DNA of 23,732 nt from an uncultured Lachnospiraceae bacterium. GTDB lineage: Bacteria; Bacillota; Clostridia; Lachnospirales; Lachnospiraceae. Numbering within the stretch: the first letter of the stretch is position 1; each line of letters starts with the position of its first letter. The stretch is from the NCBI GenBank assembly GCA_900549995.1, contig URQQ01000062.1, positions 1 through 23,732 on the forward strand, read 5' to 3'. The notes below the pieces were generated by a model. The model had not been told where the DNA came from and made no database searches. It saw nothing but the letters and a program-made list of their open reading frames with translations. Positions 14,990-22,853 of the stretch are shown in pieces. The translations under genes and the position numbers were made by a program.

Positions 14990-16003
14990 TTACTCGATAT
15001 CTTCAATCATTTTTCTGACCTCAGGCGCCCATTCGTATTCCGAATCCAGATAATCATATACCGGCTGAATCTTTTCGATCATCTTCTCCCGGTCTTCTTC
15101 GGACAGTTCTGTGACTGTAAGCCCTTCTTTTGTCATAAATGCTTTGTCTTCTTCCAGCTGTTCAATGTACATATCCCAGGCATAGTCGGATGTCTCCTCT
15201 GCTGCCTGTTCAAAGATCTCTTTATCTTCATCATCTATGCTGTCCCAGAATTCATCGCCTGCAAACAGTTCCAGAGACGCTACGATATGGTTCGTATTGT
15301 AGATATAATCCTGTACCTCATACCAGCCTTCATTTTTCACTGTCGACAGCGGGTTGTCCTGTCCATCGGCAACTCCCTGTTCCAGTGCCGTGAACACTTC
15401 CCCCATATCCATGATAACGACATTGGCTCCGAGGCTTTCTGCCAGTTTTACATGGATCGGGTTATTCGGCATTCTCAGCTTCTGTCCTTTGAAATCATCA
15501 AGACCTTCCAGTTTCTTATTGGAAGAAAACACCCTGGCACCGTTCGGGAACCATGACATCAGCTTTACCGGCTGCTGCTCTTCTATGTCATCCGAAATAT
15601 ATTCTCCAAGTTCCCCCTGATAACATCTCCGCGCATGTTCTACATCCCGGAATACAAATGGGAAATCCGGGATCGACATCGTCGGTGTCTCTGACCACAT
15701 CGGCGTTCCAACGACGCACATCTCGATAATTCCGCTTCTTGTATAATCATAAGTTACTTTTTCACTGCCGAGTACTCCGGAATCGTAAATCTGTATATCA
15801 TACTTTCCATCTGTCATCTTTTCAATCTGGGGCTTGAATACTTCACGCAGCGCAGTCGCCGCCGGTGTCTGATTCGATACACAGACCGCCAGTTTCACAA
15901 GTTTTCCTTTACTCTCCTGCTTCCCGCATCCTGTCAGTGTCCCTGCAACTGCAATAGAAGTAAGAATACACATCCCCTGCTTCACAAGTTTTAAAAGTTT
16001 CAT
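14990..16003 (-). CDS. dctP: TRAP transporter substrate-binding lipoprotein (DctP-type)
   Basis: 337 residues. The start at 16003 follows GAGGAGGG by 7 bases and gives a lipoprotein signal (MKLLKLVKQGMCILTSIAVA, then GTLTGC with Cys26 lipidated), so the protein should sit on the outer face of the membrane. The frame could extend to 16045, but that would add a charged segment in front of the signal peptide. Family hallmarks are GQKLRMPNNPIHVKLAESLG, whose Arg usually pairs with the substrate carboxylate, and FTALEQGVADGQDNPLSTV. It is the first gene of the dctPQM-uxuAB operon. In this context the ligand is likely a hexuronate or hexonate. Confidence 0.93.
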   Translation of the reverse strand: MKLLKLVKQGMCILTSIAVAGTLTGCGKQESKGKLVKLAVCVSNQTPAATALREVFKPQIEKMTDGKYDIQIYDSGVLGSEKVTYDYTRSGIIEMCVVGTPMWSETPTMSIPDFPFVFRDVEHARRCYQGELGEYISDDIEEQQPVKLMSWFPNGARVFSSNKKLEGLDDFKGQKLRMPNNPIHVKLAESLGANVVIMDMGEVFTALEQGVADGQDNPLSTVKNEGWYEVQDYIYNTNHIVASLELFAGDEFWDSIDDEDKEIFEQAAEETSDYAWDMYIEQLEEDKAFMTKEGLTVTELSEEDREKMIEKIQPVYDYLDSEYEWAPEVRKMIEDIE

Positions 16004-16064
16004 TAAGAAACCCTCCTCTTCGTTTTCATCTATACATTCGTTCATACATCCCGCATTTTTGCTT

Positions 16065-16081
16065 ACTTGTATGGTAGTATA
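16065..16081 (-). promoter_or_regulatory. Operator-like site A over the dctP -10 box
   Basis: ACTTGTATGGTAGTAT (16065-16080) matches the reverse complement of site B at 14 of 16 positions (ACTTGTATACTAGTAT). Its edge overlaps a minus-strand TATACT (16081-16076), a good -10 box for the dctP operon; the matching -35 is weak. The arrangement fits repression of dctP by the GntR regulator at 17353. This is a prediction. Confidence 0.5.
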
Positions 16082-16174
16082 TTTGTTTTGCTTTTACAAT
16101 ATGTAATTTTTGCTGATTTTAAACCCCGTTTTTTGTGCATAAATACTATTTTTACATTTTTATTCCTATATTTA

Positions 16175-16216
16175 TTGACATTTATTATTTTCCATTTTAC
16201 CATACTAGTATACAAG
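16175..16216 (+). promoter_or_regulatory. Promoter of the RspB-like gene with operator-like site B
   Basis: A perfect TTGACA (16175-16180), a 17-base spacer and TACCAT (16198-16203) form the promoter. The perfect 10-base palindrome ATACTAGTAT (16202-16211), extended to CTAGTATACAAG, begins on the -10 and covers the expected start. It shares its core with sites A and C. The rest of the 250-base divergent gap is AT-rich and holds no other clear feature. Confidence 0.6.
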
Positions 16217-16256
16217 TTCATTCATGCATCCATATAAAAAAGGAGACGATTTATTT

Positions 16257-17279
16257 ATGAAAGCAATACAGATTACAAAACCAGAAGAAATAAAACTGAT
16301 TGATATTGAAAAACCATCGATCGACGAACAGAATAATGTACTCATCCAGATGACTGCTGCCGGAATCTGCGGTTCTGATATCGGCATCTATCATGGAACA
16401 AACGCAGCCGCAACATATCCGCGCATCATCGGGCATGAAATCGTAGGCCGTGTCGCAGAAACAGGTGCATCTGTCACTGCTCTGAAACCAGGTGACAGAG
16501 TCATCGTAAACCAGGTGACAAGCTGCGGTGAATGTTATCCCTGCCGCAAGGGAAGAGGCAATGTCTGTGACAGCCTTGCCGTCCGAGGCGTACATATTGA
16601 CGGCGGATACCGTGAATATATCACGGTCCCTGAATCAGACTGCTATCTGCTTCCCGATACACTTTCTGATACAGACGCTGTCATGATCGAACCTACCACA
16701 ATCGCGATCCAGTCCTGTACAAGAGCGGAACTGGCCAAAGACGATATGCTTCTTCTCTACGGTGCCGGAGCGCTTGGGAGTTCTATTCTTAAAATTGCCC
16801 GCCTGCTCTGTGACCACATTATTGTCGCTGACATCCAGGACGACAAACTTGAGGCTGCAAAGACTGCCGGCGCAAAGTATACCATCAATGTTTTAAAAGA
16901 AGATCTCGTCGAGAAAGTAAAAGAATATACACACGGACATGGTTCCACAGTTTCCATCGATGCCGCCTGTGTCAAAGATTCCCTTCTTCTGCTGTTAAAG
17001 GCAACCGGCAATGCAGGGCGTGTCATCACAATGGGATTTTCTACCGCCGCAACAGAAGTCAATCAGTTCCTGATCACTTCCAAAGAACTGGACGTGAGAG
17101 GTTCCCGCCTTCAGAACAAAATGTTCGGGAAAGCAATCTCACTGATCAATGAAGGAAAACTGGATCTGCAGGGAACCGTATCACATACATTTCCTCTGAC
17201 CAGGGCACAGGAAGCATTTGATTTTATCGACAGCCATGACCCATCCATAAGGAAAGTTGTTCTCACATTCGATTTTTAA
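16257..17279 (+). CDS. RspB-like zinc-dependent sugar-acid dehydrogenase
   Basis: 340 residues, medium-chain dehydrogenase family. Catalytic zinc ligands are C38 (GICGSD), H60-E61 (IIGHE) and probably E145 (MIEPT). The structural zinc set is C90, C93, C96 and C104. The dinucleotide loop is GAGALG (169-174). Segments such as LAVRGVHIDGGYREYITVPE and SIDAACVKDS resemble E. coli RspB, and less closely LgoD (L-galactonate oxidoreductase). RspB-type enzymes oxidise L-gulonate to D-fructuronate, the substrate of UxuB, which fits the neighbouring operon. The start at 16257 follows AAGGAGA by 10 bases; an earlier ATG at 16224 has no ribosome site. It is divergent from dctP and precedes the GntR gene by 73 bases. 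The substrate remains inference: L-gulonate first, L-galactonate second. Confidence 0.85.
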   Translation: MKAIQITKPEEIKLIDIEKPSIDEQNNVLIQMTAAGICGSDIGIYHGTNAAATYPRIIGHEIVGRVAETGASVTALKPGDRVIVNQVTSCGECYPCRKGRGNVCDSLAVRGVHIDGGYREYITVPESDCYLLPDTLSDTDAVMIEPTTIAIQSCTRAELAKDDMLLLYGAGALGSSILKIARLLCDHIIVADIQDDKLEAAKTAGAKYTINVLKEDLVEKVKEYTHGHGSTVSIDAACVKDSLLLLLKATGNAGRVITMGFSTAATEVNQFLITSKELDVRGSRLQNKMFGKAISLINEGKLDLQGTVSHTFPLTRAQEAFDFIDSHDPSIRKVVLTFDF

Positions 17280-17312
17280 ACTGAAAAAACTATAGCCTAT
17301 CTGAATTTTCAG

Positions 17313-17322
17313 TAGTATACTA
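17313..17322 (+). promoter_or_regulatory. Operator-like site C and -10 of the GntR gene
   Basis: TAGTATACTA is a perfect palindrome containing TATACT (17316-17321), a good -10 box about 32 bases upstream of the GntR start. On the opposite strand it reads CTAGTATACTA, sharing CTAGTATAC with site B. The -35 is poor. The position suggests autoregulation of the GntR gene. Confidence 0.5.
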
Positions 17323-17352
17323 GACTTGAATACAGTAAAGCGAGGGTTATAT

Positions 17353-18030
17353 ATGAAAATATTAGACAGGCTTCCATCTGAGAATGCACGTACGTATGCA
17401 ATCCGAGTACTTATGTACAATATCATCAACATTGAGCTCATTCCCGGCAGTGCGGTCAGTGAAAATGAACTTTCTGCTGCACTGGAACTTTCCAGAACTC
17501 CTGTCCGTGAAGCTCTCATAGAATTAAGCAGAATGGGACTCGTTGAAATTCTCCCTCAGAGGGGAAGTTACATATCGAAAATCAACTACGACATCATAGA
17601 GGAATCCCGTTTTATGCGGCTTGTTCTGGAAAACGCCATACTGAAGCTTGCCTGTGAGAACATCTCCGATGAATGGCTGCAGGCTCTGAAGCAGAATCTG
17701 GCTGCTTCTAAAAAATGTGCGGAAGAATCTGATTACAGCAGATTTCTGGAATTAGACAATCAATTTCACAGGCTTTTATTTGAATCTGTGAATAAATCAT
17801 GGACCTATGAAATTATCCATTCCCAGATGGTTCATTTTGACAGGCTGCGTATGCTTGCAGTCAAATCCATAAAAAATATCAAAACCATTGAAGATCATGA
17901 GGACCTTATATATGCGATCGAACGGCGTGATTATGAGCTTGCGGAAATGCTGATGACACGTCATCTGACACGCCATCAGATGGAGAAATCTGAACTGCTG
18001 AAGCTTTACCCTGACTATTTCATTAATTGA
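17353..18030 (+). CDS. GntR-family regulator with FCD domain, probable uxu-locus regulator
   Basis: 225 residues. A winged helix (about 8-78: IELIPGSAVSENELSAALEL, SRTPVREALIELSRMGLVEI) precedes an FCD domain (about 83-212). Metal-site residues D135-x3-H139 (LDNQFH), H182 and H204 are present, so a carboxylate ligand such as a sugar acid is expected. The start at 17353 follows GAGGG by 6 bases; the frame could extend to a TTG at 17326, but without support. It follows the RspB-like gene and has a palindrome on its own -10 (site C) plus related sites at the dctP and RspB-like promoters. Repression relieved by a pathway intermediate (for example fructuronate or mannonate, as for UxuR-type regulators) is the simplest model. 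A terminator follows directly. Confidence 0.9.
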   Translation: MKILDRLPSENARTYAIRVLMYNIINIELIPGSAVSENELSAALELSRTPVREALIELSRMGLVEILPQRGSYISKINYDIIEESRFMRLVLENAILKLACENISDEWLQALKQNLAASKKCAEESDYSRFLELDNQFHRLLFESVNKSWTYEIIHSQMVHFDRLRMLAVKSIKNIKTIEDHEDLIYAIERRDYELAEMLMTRHLTRHQMEKSELLKLYPDYFIN

Positions 18031-18041
18031 CCTGCAAATAC

Positions 18042-18083
18042 ATACGGGGCAGACACCAAAACAGCGTCTGCCCCGTATTTTTT
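18042..18083 (+). terminator. Intrinsic terminator after the GntR gene
   Basis: A perfect 13-bp stem ATACGGGGCAGAC (18042-18054) / GTCTGCCCCGTAT (18066-18078) with an 11-base loop is followed by TTTTTT on the plus strand. The T-run overlaps the stop codon of the convergent YcxB-like gene. On the minus strand the stem is followed by GTATTTGC, a weak T-run, so it may partly serve both genes. Confidence 0.9.
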
Positions 18084-18705
18084 ATTTTCTTTTTTTTCTG
18101 TTCGCTTTCCACTCTTCCCATTCACGGTCTTCATTCACTTTCTTTGCCGCCTGGGTCATTTTGATCAGCTGGTATTTCTCTTTCAGGGATAAATTCACAG
18201 GCATCAGGTCTTTATGGATTTTCCCCTGGATAAAGCTTTCAAATGCTTTCGCGTCCCCCATCGTAAAGTCTCTCATCGGAAGAATATGAAGTTCCTCGTT
18301 ATTCACGTTCAGATAATAGTACTCTTTGTCCTTGAATGCACCTGTAATCTCTCCGTATTTCAGATGCTGCACCTCTTTTTCCTCTTCATTTTCAACTTCA
18401 AATTCGCTGTGTCCGAAGGTAAAACGTATCGATGTCCCATTCTGGTAGTTCGGATCGCTTTTGGAAAGTTTCATAAAAGATATTCTTGTCCTGAACAAGG
18501 CAAATAAAATAATGACAGCCGCTATGACAAAACATATATACATCGACCGTTCCCCTTTAAATGCCAGTCCGATCAACCCGAAACAGATGCCCAGCAGGCA
18601 CAGGCGGAACGTTACATTGCCATGATTTATTCCGTTGGAAAATTTAATAAAGGCCCGGAGAACGTCCTTTGTGTGCTTTGTTTTTGCTTCATAAACTGGT
18701 GTCAT
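18082..18705 (-). CDS. YcxB-like membrane protein
   Basis: 207 residues. Two adjacent membrane helices near residues 35-75 (LCLLGICFGLIGLAF, then MYICFVIAAVIILFALF) precede a cytoplasmic domain like the YcxB C-terminal family: a beta-rich block (FTFGHSEFEVENEEEKEVQH and LKYGEITGAFKDKEYYYLNV) ending with LPMRDFTMGDAKAFESFIQG. A basic tail closes the protein (EWEEWKANRKKRK). The function of the family is not known; the fold resembles small membrane-anchored PH-like domains. The start at 18705 follows GGGAGG by 8 bases; a GTG three codons earlier lies in the ribosome-site spacer. It is a single gene, divergent from pncB with its own promoter, and convergent on the GntR gene. Confidence 0.8.
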   Translation of the reverse strand: MTPVYEAKTKHTKDVLRAFIKFSNGINHGNVTFRLCLLGICFGLIGLAFKGERSMYICFVIAAVIILFALFRTRISFMKLSKSDPNYQNGTSIRFTFGHSEFEVENEEEKEVQHLKYGEITGAFKDKEYYYLNVNNEELHILPMRDFTMGDAKAFESFIQGKIHKDLMPVNLSLKEKYQLIKMTQAAKKVNEDREWEEWKANRKKRK

Positions 18706-18746
18706 AAAAAACACCTCCCACTCATTCTTCTTTTCAATTCTTTTCT

Positions 18747-18776
18747 ATTATAACTTGCATGTATGCCGCCTTGCAA
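18747..18776 (-). promoter_or_regulatory. Predicted sigma-A promoter of the YcxB-like gene
   Basis: TTGCAA (18776-18771), an 18-base spacer and TATAAT (18752-18747) on the minus strand lie about 42 bases from the gene start. The -35 lies inside the perfect palindrome CCTTGCAAGG (18769-18778). Confidence 0.6.
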
Positions 18777-18804
18777 GGACTAGTTTATTTACTGACTTTT
18801 TTCT

Positions 18805-18833
18805 TTTACATTTATATCCCCGGGTGGTATAAT
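18805..18833 (+). promoter_or_regulatory. Predicted sigma-A promoter of pncB
   Basis: TTTACA (18805-18810), a 17-base spacer and a perfect TATAAT (18828-18833) predict a start near 18840, leaving a leader of about 60 bases before pncB. It is the likely promoter for the whole pncB-ddl-murF-HAD series. Confidence 0.75.
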
Positions 18834-18858
18834 AGTGCGGAGAAATACACATTACTGC

Positions 18859-18874
18859 ATACCCTGTTGGGTAT
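18859..18874 (+). promoter_or_regulatory. Small hairpin or operator in the pncB leader
   Basis: ATACCC (18859-18864) pairs with GGGTAT (18869-18874) around TGTT, between the predicted transcription start and the ribosome site AAAGGAG. It could be a repressor site or a small RNA hairpin; I cannot match it to a known NAD-metabolism regulator. Confidence 0.35.
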
Positions 18875-18899
18875 ACTGATCTAAAAGGAGTTCATTGTT

Positions 18900-20360
18900 A
18901 TGAATACACACAATCTTACCCTGCTGACTGATTTTTACGAACTTACAATGATGCAGGGATATTTTAAAAACAGCCAGGAAAACGAAACTGTTGTCTTTGA
19001 TGTTTTCTTCCGGTCCAATCCGAATAATGCGGGCTATTCTATTGCCGCAGGACTTGAACAGGTCATAGAATATATTAAAAACTTAAACTTCACTTATGAG
19101 GATGTGGATTACCTCAGAAGCCTCCACATGTTCGACGAAGATTTTCTCCACTACCTGAGTGGGTTCCATTTCAGCGGAGATATCTATGCCATCCCTGAAG
19201 GCACCGTGGTCTTCCCCAGAGAGCCTTTACTGAAAGTGATCGCACCAATTATGGAGGCGCAGCTTGTTGAAACTGCCATTCTTAATATTATTAACCATCA
19301 GTCACTGATCGCAACCAAGACTTCCAGAATCGTCTTCGCAGCAAACGGGGACGGAATTATGGAATTCGGCCTGCGCAGGGCACAGGGTCCGGATGCCGGG
19401 CTCTACGGGGCACGTGCGGCAATGATCGGCGGCTGCGTCGGGACGTCGAATGTCCTCGCCGGCCAGAAATTTAATGTTCCGGTAAAAGGAACTCATGCAC
19501 ACAGCTGGATTATGAGTTTTAAAGATGAATATACAGCATTTAAATCCTACGCTGAACTCTACCCTGACGCATGCTGTCTTCTTGTTGACACTTACGATAC
19601 GCTGAAATCGGGGATTCCAAACGCGATCCGTGTATTTACAGAAATGCGCGAATCCGGAATCGTGCTTAAAAATTACGGAATCCGTCTGGACAGCGGTGAC
19701 CTTGCATATCTTTCCAAACAGGCACGTAAAATGCTGGATGAAGCCGGATTCCCTGATGCTTTCATCTCGGCCTCCAATGATCTTGATGAATTCCTGATCC
19801 ACGACCTGAAGATGCAGGGCGCGACCATCACCTCCTGGGGTGTCGGTACCAAACTGATTACTTCGAATGACTGGCCTTCCTTCGGCGGGGTCTATAAACT
19901 TGCCGCCATCCAGAAGCCAAATGGTGAATTCGCTCCAAAGATCAAGCTTTCAGAGAATACTGAAAAGATTACAAACCCAGGTAATAAAAAGATCTACCGG
20001 ATCTATGACAAAGCGACAGGCAAAGTCCGGGCTGATCTGATCTGTTTCGTGGAAGAAACGTTTGACCCGGCAGAAGATCTCCTTCTGTTCGATCCGGTAG
20101 AGACGTGGAAAAAGACAAAACTGCCAGGCGGTTCCTATACTATGAGGGAGCTTCTGATTCCTGTTTTTCTTCACGGTGAATGTGTCTACCAGTCTCCAAG
20201 CGTCATGGAGATTGCAGACTACTGCAGAGAAGAAAAGAAAACGCTCTGGGATGAGACCAAGCGTCTCTTTTATCCGCACCAGGTATATGTCGATCTCTCG
20301 AATAAACTGTACACAGTGAAAAAAGAACTGCTCGATAAGATGGGTATGGAAAGAGAATAG
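18900..20360 (+). CDS. pncB: Nicotinate phosphoribosyltransferase
   Basis: 486 residues, the usual length of the longer bacterial NAPRTase. It makes nicotinate mononucleotide from nicotinate and PRPP with ATP, salvaging the NAD precursor in the cytoplasm. Signatures are LLTDFYELTMMQGYF (8-22), FGLRRAQGPDAGLYGARAAM (156-175), the histidine motif GTHAHSWIMSF (197-207; the conserved phospho-His of the family is expected here) and the phosphate-binding IRLDSGDLAYLS. The start at 18900 follows AAAAGGAG by 9 bases. It is the first gene of a plus-strand series; ddl begins 26 bases downstream. Confidence 0.96.
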   Translation: MNTHNLTLLTDFYELTMMQGYFKNSQENETVVFDVFFRSNPNNAGYSIAAGLEQVIEYIKNLNFTYEDVDYLRSLHMFDEDFLHYLSGFHFSGDIYAIPEGTVVFPREPLLKVIAPIMEAQLVETAILNIINHQSLIATKTSRIVFAANGDGIMEFGLRRAQGPDAGLYGARAAMIGGCVGTSNVLAGQKFNVPVKGTHAHSWIMSFKDEYTAFKSYAELYPDACCLLVDTYDTLKSGIPNAIRVFTEMRESGIVLKNYGIRLDSGDLAYLSKQARKMLDEAGFPDAFISASNDLDEFLIHDLKMQGATITSWGVGTKLITSNDWPSFGGVYKLAAIQKPNGEFAPKIKLSENTEKITNPGNKKIYRIYDKATGKVRADLICFVEETFDPAEDLLLFDPVETWKKTKLPGGSYTMRELLIPVFLHGECVYQSPSVMEIADYCREEKKTLWDETKRLFYPHQVYVDLSNKLYTVKKELLDKMGMERE

Positions 20361-20386
20361 AAGAATCTAAATAGGAGAATGATATT

Positions 20387-21439
20387 ATGAAAATTATCGT
20401 ATTAGCGGGAGGCTTAAGCACAGAACGTGATGTATCTCTCACTTCCGGAGCCGGAATCTGCCGGACACTTCTTGAAAAAGGGCATCAGGCATTCCTCCTG
20501 GATGTATTCATGGGACTCCCTTATGATCTTGAAAAACTTTCGGAAGTATTTGATCTTCCCGGACACGGACTTGAAATCGCCGATGGAATCAAAACGACCG
20601 AACCGGACCTTGAAGCTATCAAGGCTTCCCGCCCGGATCAGTCTGACTGTTTCCTTGGGCCGAATGTAATTGAACTCTGCCGCATGGCTGACATTGTATT
20701 CATGGGACTCCACGGAGATGTCGGTGAAAACGGAAAACTTCAGGCGACTTTCGATATTCTTGGCATCAAATATACCGGTCCGGGATATCTTGGAAGTGCG
20801 CTTGCCATGGATAAAACATGTACCAAACAAATTTTTAAAATGTGTGGTGTTCCTGCTCCCGGAGGAACATGGCTTCGAAGCAGTGACAAAAACCGTTCAC
20901 TCGCGGCGCTGTCCATGTCACTTCCGGTCGTAGTAAAACCTTGTTCCGGCGGTTCCAGCATCGGTGTCTATATCGCGGAGACGGAGGAAGAATACAACAA
21001 AGCGGTGGAGGAATCCTTCCGCTATGAAGATGAACTGATCATTGAACCATATATCAAAGGCCGTGAGTTCGCTGTCGGTGTCATCGACGGAGAGGCACTC
21101 CCTGTCATAGAAATCATTCCAAAATCCGGTTTCTTCGACTATGCGAACAAATACCAGGCTGACTGTACTGCCGAAATCTGCCCCGCAGAAATCGACGATT
21201 TTACGGCATCCAGAATGCAGCGTGCTGCTGAGAAAGCGTTCACTGCCCTGAAACTCGACATTTATTCCCGTGCTGATTTCCTTCTGGATGAAGGAGGCAA
21301 CATCTACTGCCTGGAAATGAACAGTCTTCCAGGGATGACTGCCGCAAGCCTTCTTCCAAAAGAAGCAAAAGCTGCCGGAATTGCATATGGTGACCTGTGC
21401 GAACTGATCATACAGAAATCGCTCGAACGCTACCAGTAA
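20387..21439 (+). CDS. ddl: D-alanine-D-alanine ligase
   Basis: 350 residues, ATP-grasp fold. It joins two D-alanines for the peptidoglycan stem peptide. Conserved parts are the first-site loop LAGGLSTERDVSLTSGAG with E13; GLHGDVGENGKLQATFD (108-123); the ATP loop VVVKPCSGGSSIGVYI (181-196); EPYIKGREFAVGV; and the magnesium-binding end YSRADFLLDEGGNIYCLEMN with E310 and N312 before SLPGMTAAS. The omega-loop tyrosine is Y252 (FFDYANKY). Serine-type D-Ala-D-lactate changes are not obvious, so it is called a normal Ddl. The start follows AGGAG. It lies between pncB (26 bases) and murF (20 bases), and murF uses its product. Confidence 0.96.
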   Translation: MKIIVLAGGLSTERDVSLTSGAGICRTLLEKGHQAFLLDVFMGLPYDLEKLSEVFDLPGHGLEIADGIKTTEPDLEAIKASRPDQSDCFLGPNVIELCRMADIVFMGLHGDVGENGKLQATFDILGIKYTGPGYLGSALAMDKTCTKQIFKMCGVPAPGGTWLRSSDKNRSLAALSMSLPVVVKPCSGGSSIGVYIAETEEEYNKAVEESFRYEDELIIEPYIKGREFAVGVIDGEALPVIEIIPKSGFFDYANKYQADCTAEICPAEIDDFTASRMQRAAEKAFTALKLDIYSRADFLLDEGGNIYCLEMNSLPGMTAASLLPKEAKAAGIAYGDLCELIIQKSLERYQ

Positions 21440-21459
21440 GAAACAGTGAGGAAACCGTT

Positions 21460-22839
21460 ATGAAAAACATGACTTTAAAAGAAATCTCCATCGCCTGCAA
21501 AGGTATCTACTACGGAGATGATGATCTGTACTATAAAGAAGTTCAGGGGGTTGTCATAGACAGCCGGAAAATCGAAAAAGACTTCCTTTTCATTCCGATC
21601 CGGGGAGCCCGTGTGGATGGCCATAATTTTATTCCGCAGGTCATGTCTGCCGGTGCACTGTGCACATTGTCGGAAAAAAGAATCGAAGGCGCACGTTACC
21701 CGTATATTCTCGTAGATTCCTGCGAGCAGGCATTAAAGGATCTTGCTGAACATTACCGCAGGTCTCTCAATGTGAAGGTTATCGGTATCACCGGCAGTGT
21801 CGGCAAAACAAGTACGAAGGAAATGATTTCCTCGATTCTTTCGCAGCATTACTGTGTATTGAAAACTGAGGGTAATTATAACAATGAAATCGGCCTTCCC
21901 CTTACGATCTTCAGAATACGGGAAGAACACGAAATTGCGATCCTTGAGATGGGAATCAGTGAATTTGGCGAAATGCACCGTCTTGCCAAAATGGCACGCC
22001 CGGACATCTGCGTGATCACGAATATCGGTTACTGCCACCTGGAGAATTTAAAAAGCCGGGAAGGAATCCTGAAAGCCAAATCAGAAATTTTCGACTTTAT
22101 AAAGCCGGAAGCGCAGATCATCCTGAATGGTGAAGATGATCTTCTCTGCACCCTCACCGAGGTGAAAGGCAAAACACCTTTATTCTTTGGTGTGAGCTGC
22201 GAACGTGATGCATATATCAGCGATGTGAAAAATCTTGGACTGGATGGAATTACCTGTCAGATTCACCTGCCAGGATTCAGTTTCGGGGCACATATTCCGG
22301 TTCCGGGAACTCACATGGTATATAATGCCATTGCAGGTGCACTGATCGGATACACGCTGGGACTGAAACCGGAAGAAATCAAAACCGGAATTGAAAGCCT
22401 CACTCCGATTTCCGGCAGGAACCACATCATTAAGACGAACAGTCTTACCATCATCGATGACTGTTATAATGCCAATCCGGTCTCCATGAAAGCCTCTCTT
22501 GATGTCCTGTCTTCTGCTCTTGGGCGGAAAACAGCCATTTTAGGTGATATGGGCGAGCTTGGCAAAGAGGAGTTATCACTTCATTATGATGTTGGAGTCC
22601 ATGCCGCACGCTGCCCGATCGATCTGCTTATCTGTATTGGACAGCTGTCACAGGAAACAGCCTCTGGTGCTTTATCACAGAATAAGAAGATTACGGTCCG
22701 CCATTTTGATACGAAGGAAGACTTTCTGGCGGAAGCAGCCACTTTGCTTAAATCCGGAGATACGGTTCTTGTGAAAGCATCTCATATGATGAATTTCCCT
22801 GAAATCGTTGAACAACTGCAGCAGATCCCTCTGCGTTAG
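21460..22839 (+). CDS. murF: UDP-MurNAc-tripeptide-D-Ala-D-Ala ligase
   Basis: 459 residues, a Mur ligase that adds D-Ala-D-Ala to UDP-MurNAc-tripeptide, the last cytoplasmic step before lipid I. An N-terminal UDP-binding domain (1-100) has VVIDSRKIEKDFLFIPIRGA and RVDGHNF. The ATP loop is GITGSVGKTSTKEM (109-122). The central part has ILEMGISEFGEMHRLAKMAR and VITNIGYCHLENL, and the C-terminal domain has DDCYNANPVSMKASLDVL. The frame opens at 21397 inside ddl, but the ATG at 21460 with GAGGAAA upstream gives the usual MurF N-terminus. It is 20 bases after ddl and 14 before the HAD gene; ddl-murF pairing is common in bacteria. Confidence 0.96.
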   Translation: MKNMTLKEISIACKGIYYGDDDLYYKEVQGVVIDSRKIEKDFLFIPIRGARVDGHNFIPQVMSAGALCTLSEKRIEGARYPYILVDSCEQALKDLAEHYRRSLNVKVIGITGSVGKTSTKEMISSILSQHYCVLKTEGNYNNEIGLPLTIFRIREEHEIAILEMGISEFGEMHRLAKMARPDICVITNIGYCHLENLKSREGILKAKSEIFDFIKPEAQIILNGEDDLLCTLTEVKGKTPLFFGVSCERDAYISDVKNLGLDGITCQIHLPGFSFGAHIPVPGTHMVYNAIAGALIGYTLGLKPEEIKTGIESLTPISGRNHIIKTNSLTIIDDCYNANPVSMKASLDVLSSALGRKTAILGDMGELGKEELSLHYDVGVHAARCPIDLLICIGQLSQETASGALSQNKKITVRHFDTKEDFLAEAATLLKSGDTVLVKASHMMNFPEIVEQLQQIPLR

Positions 22840-22853
22840 AAAGGATTAAGACT

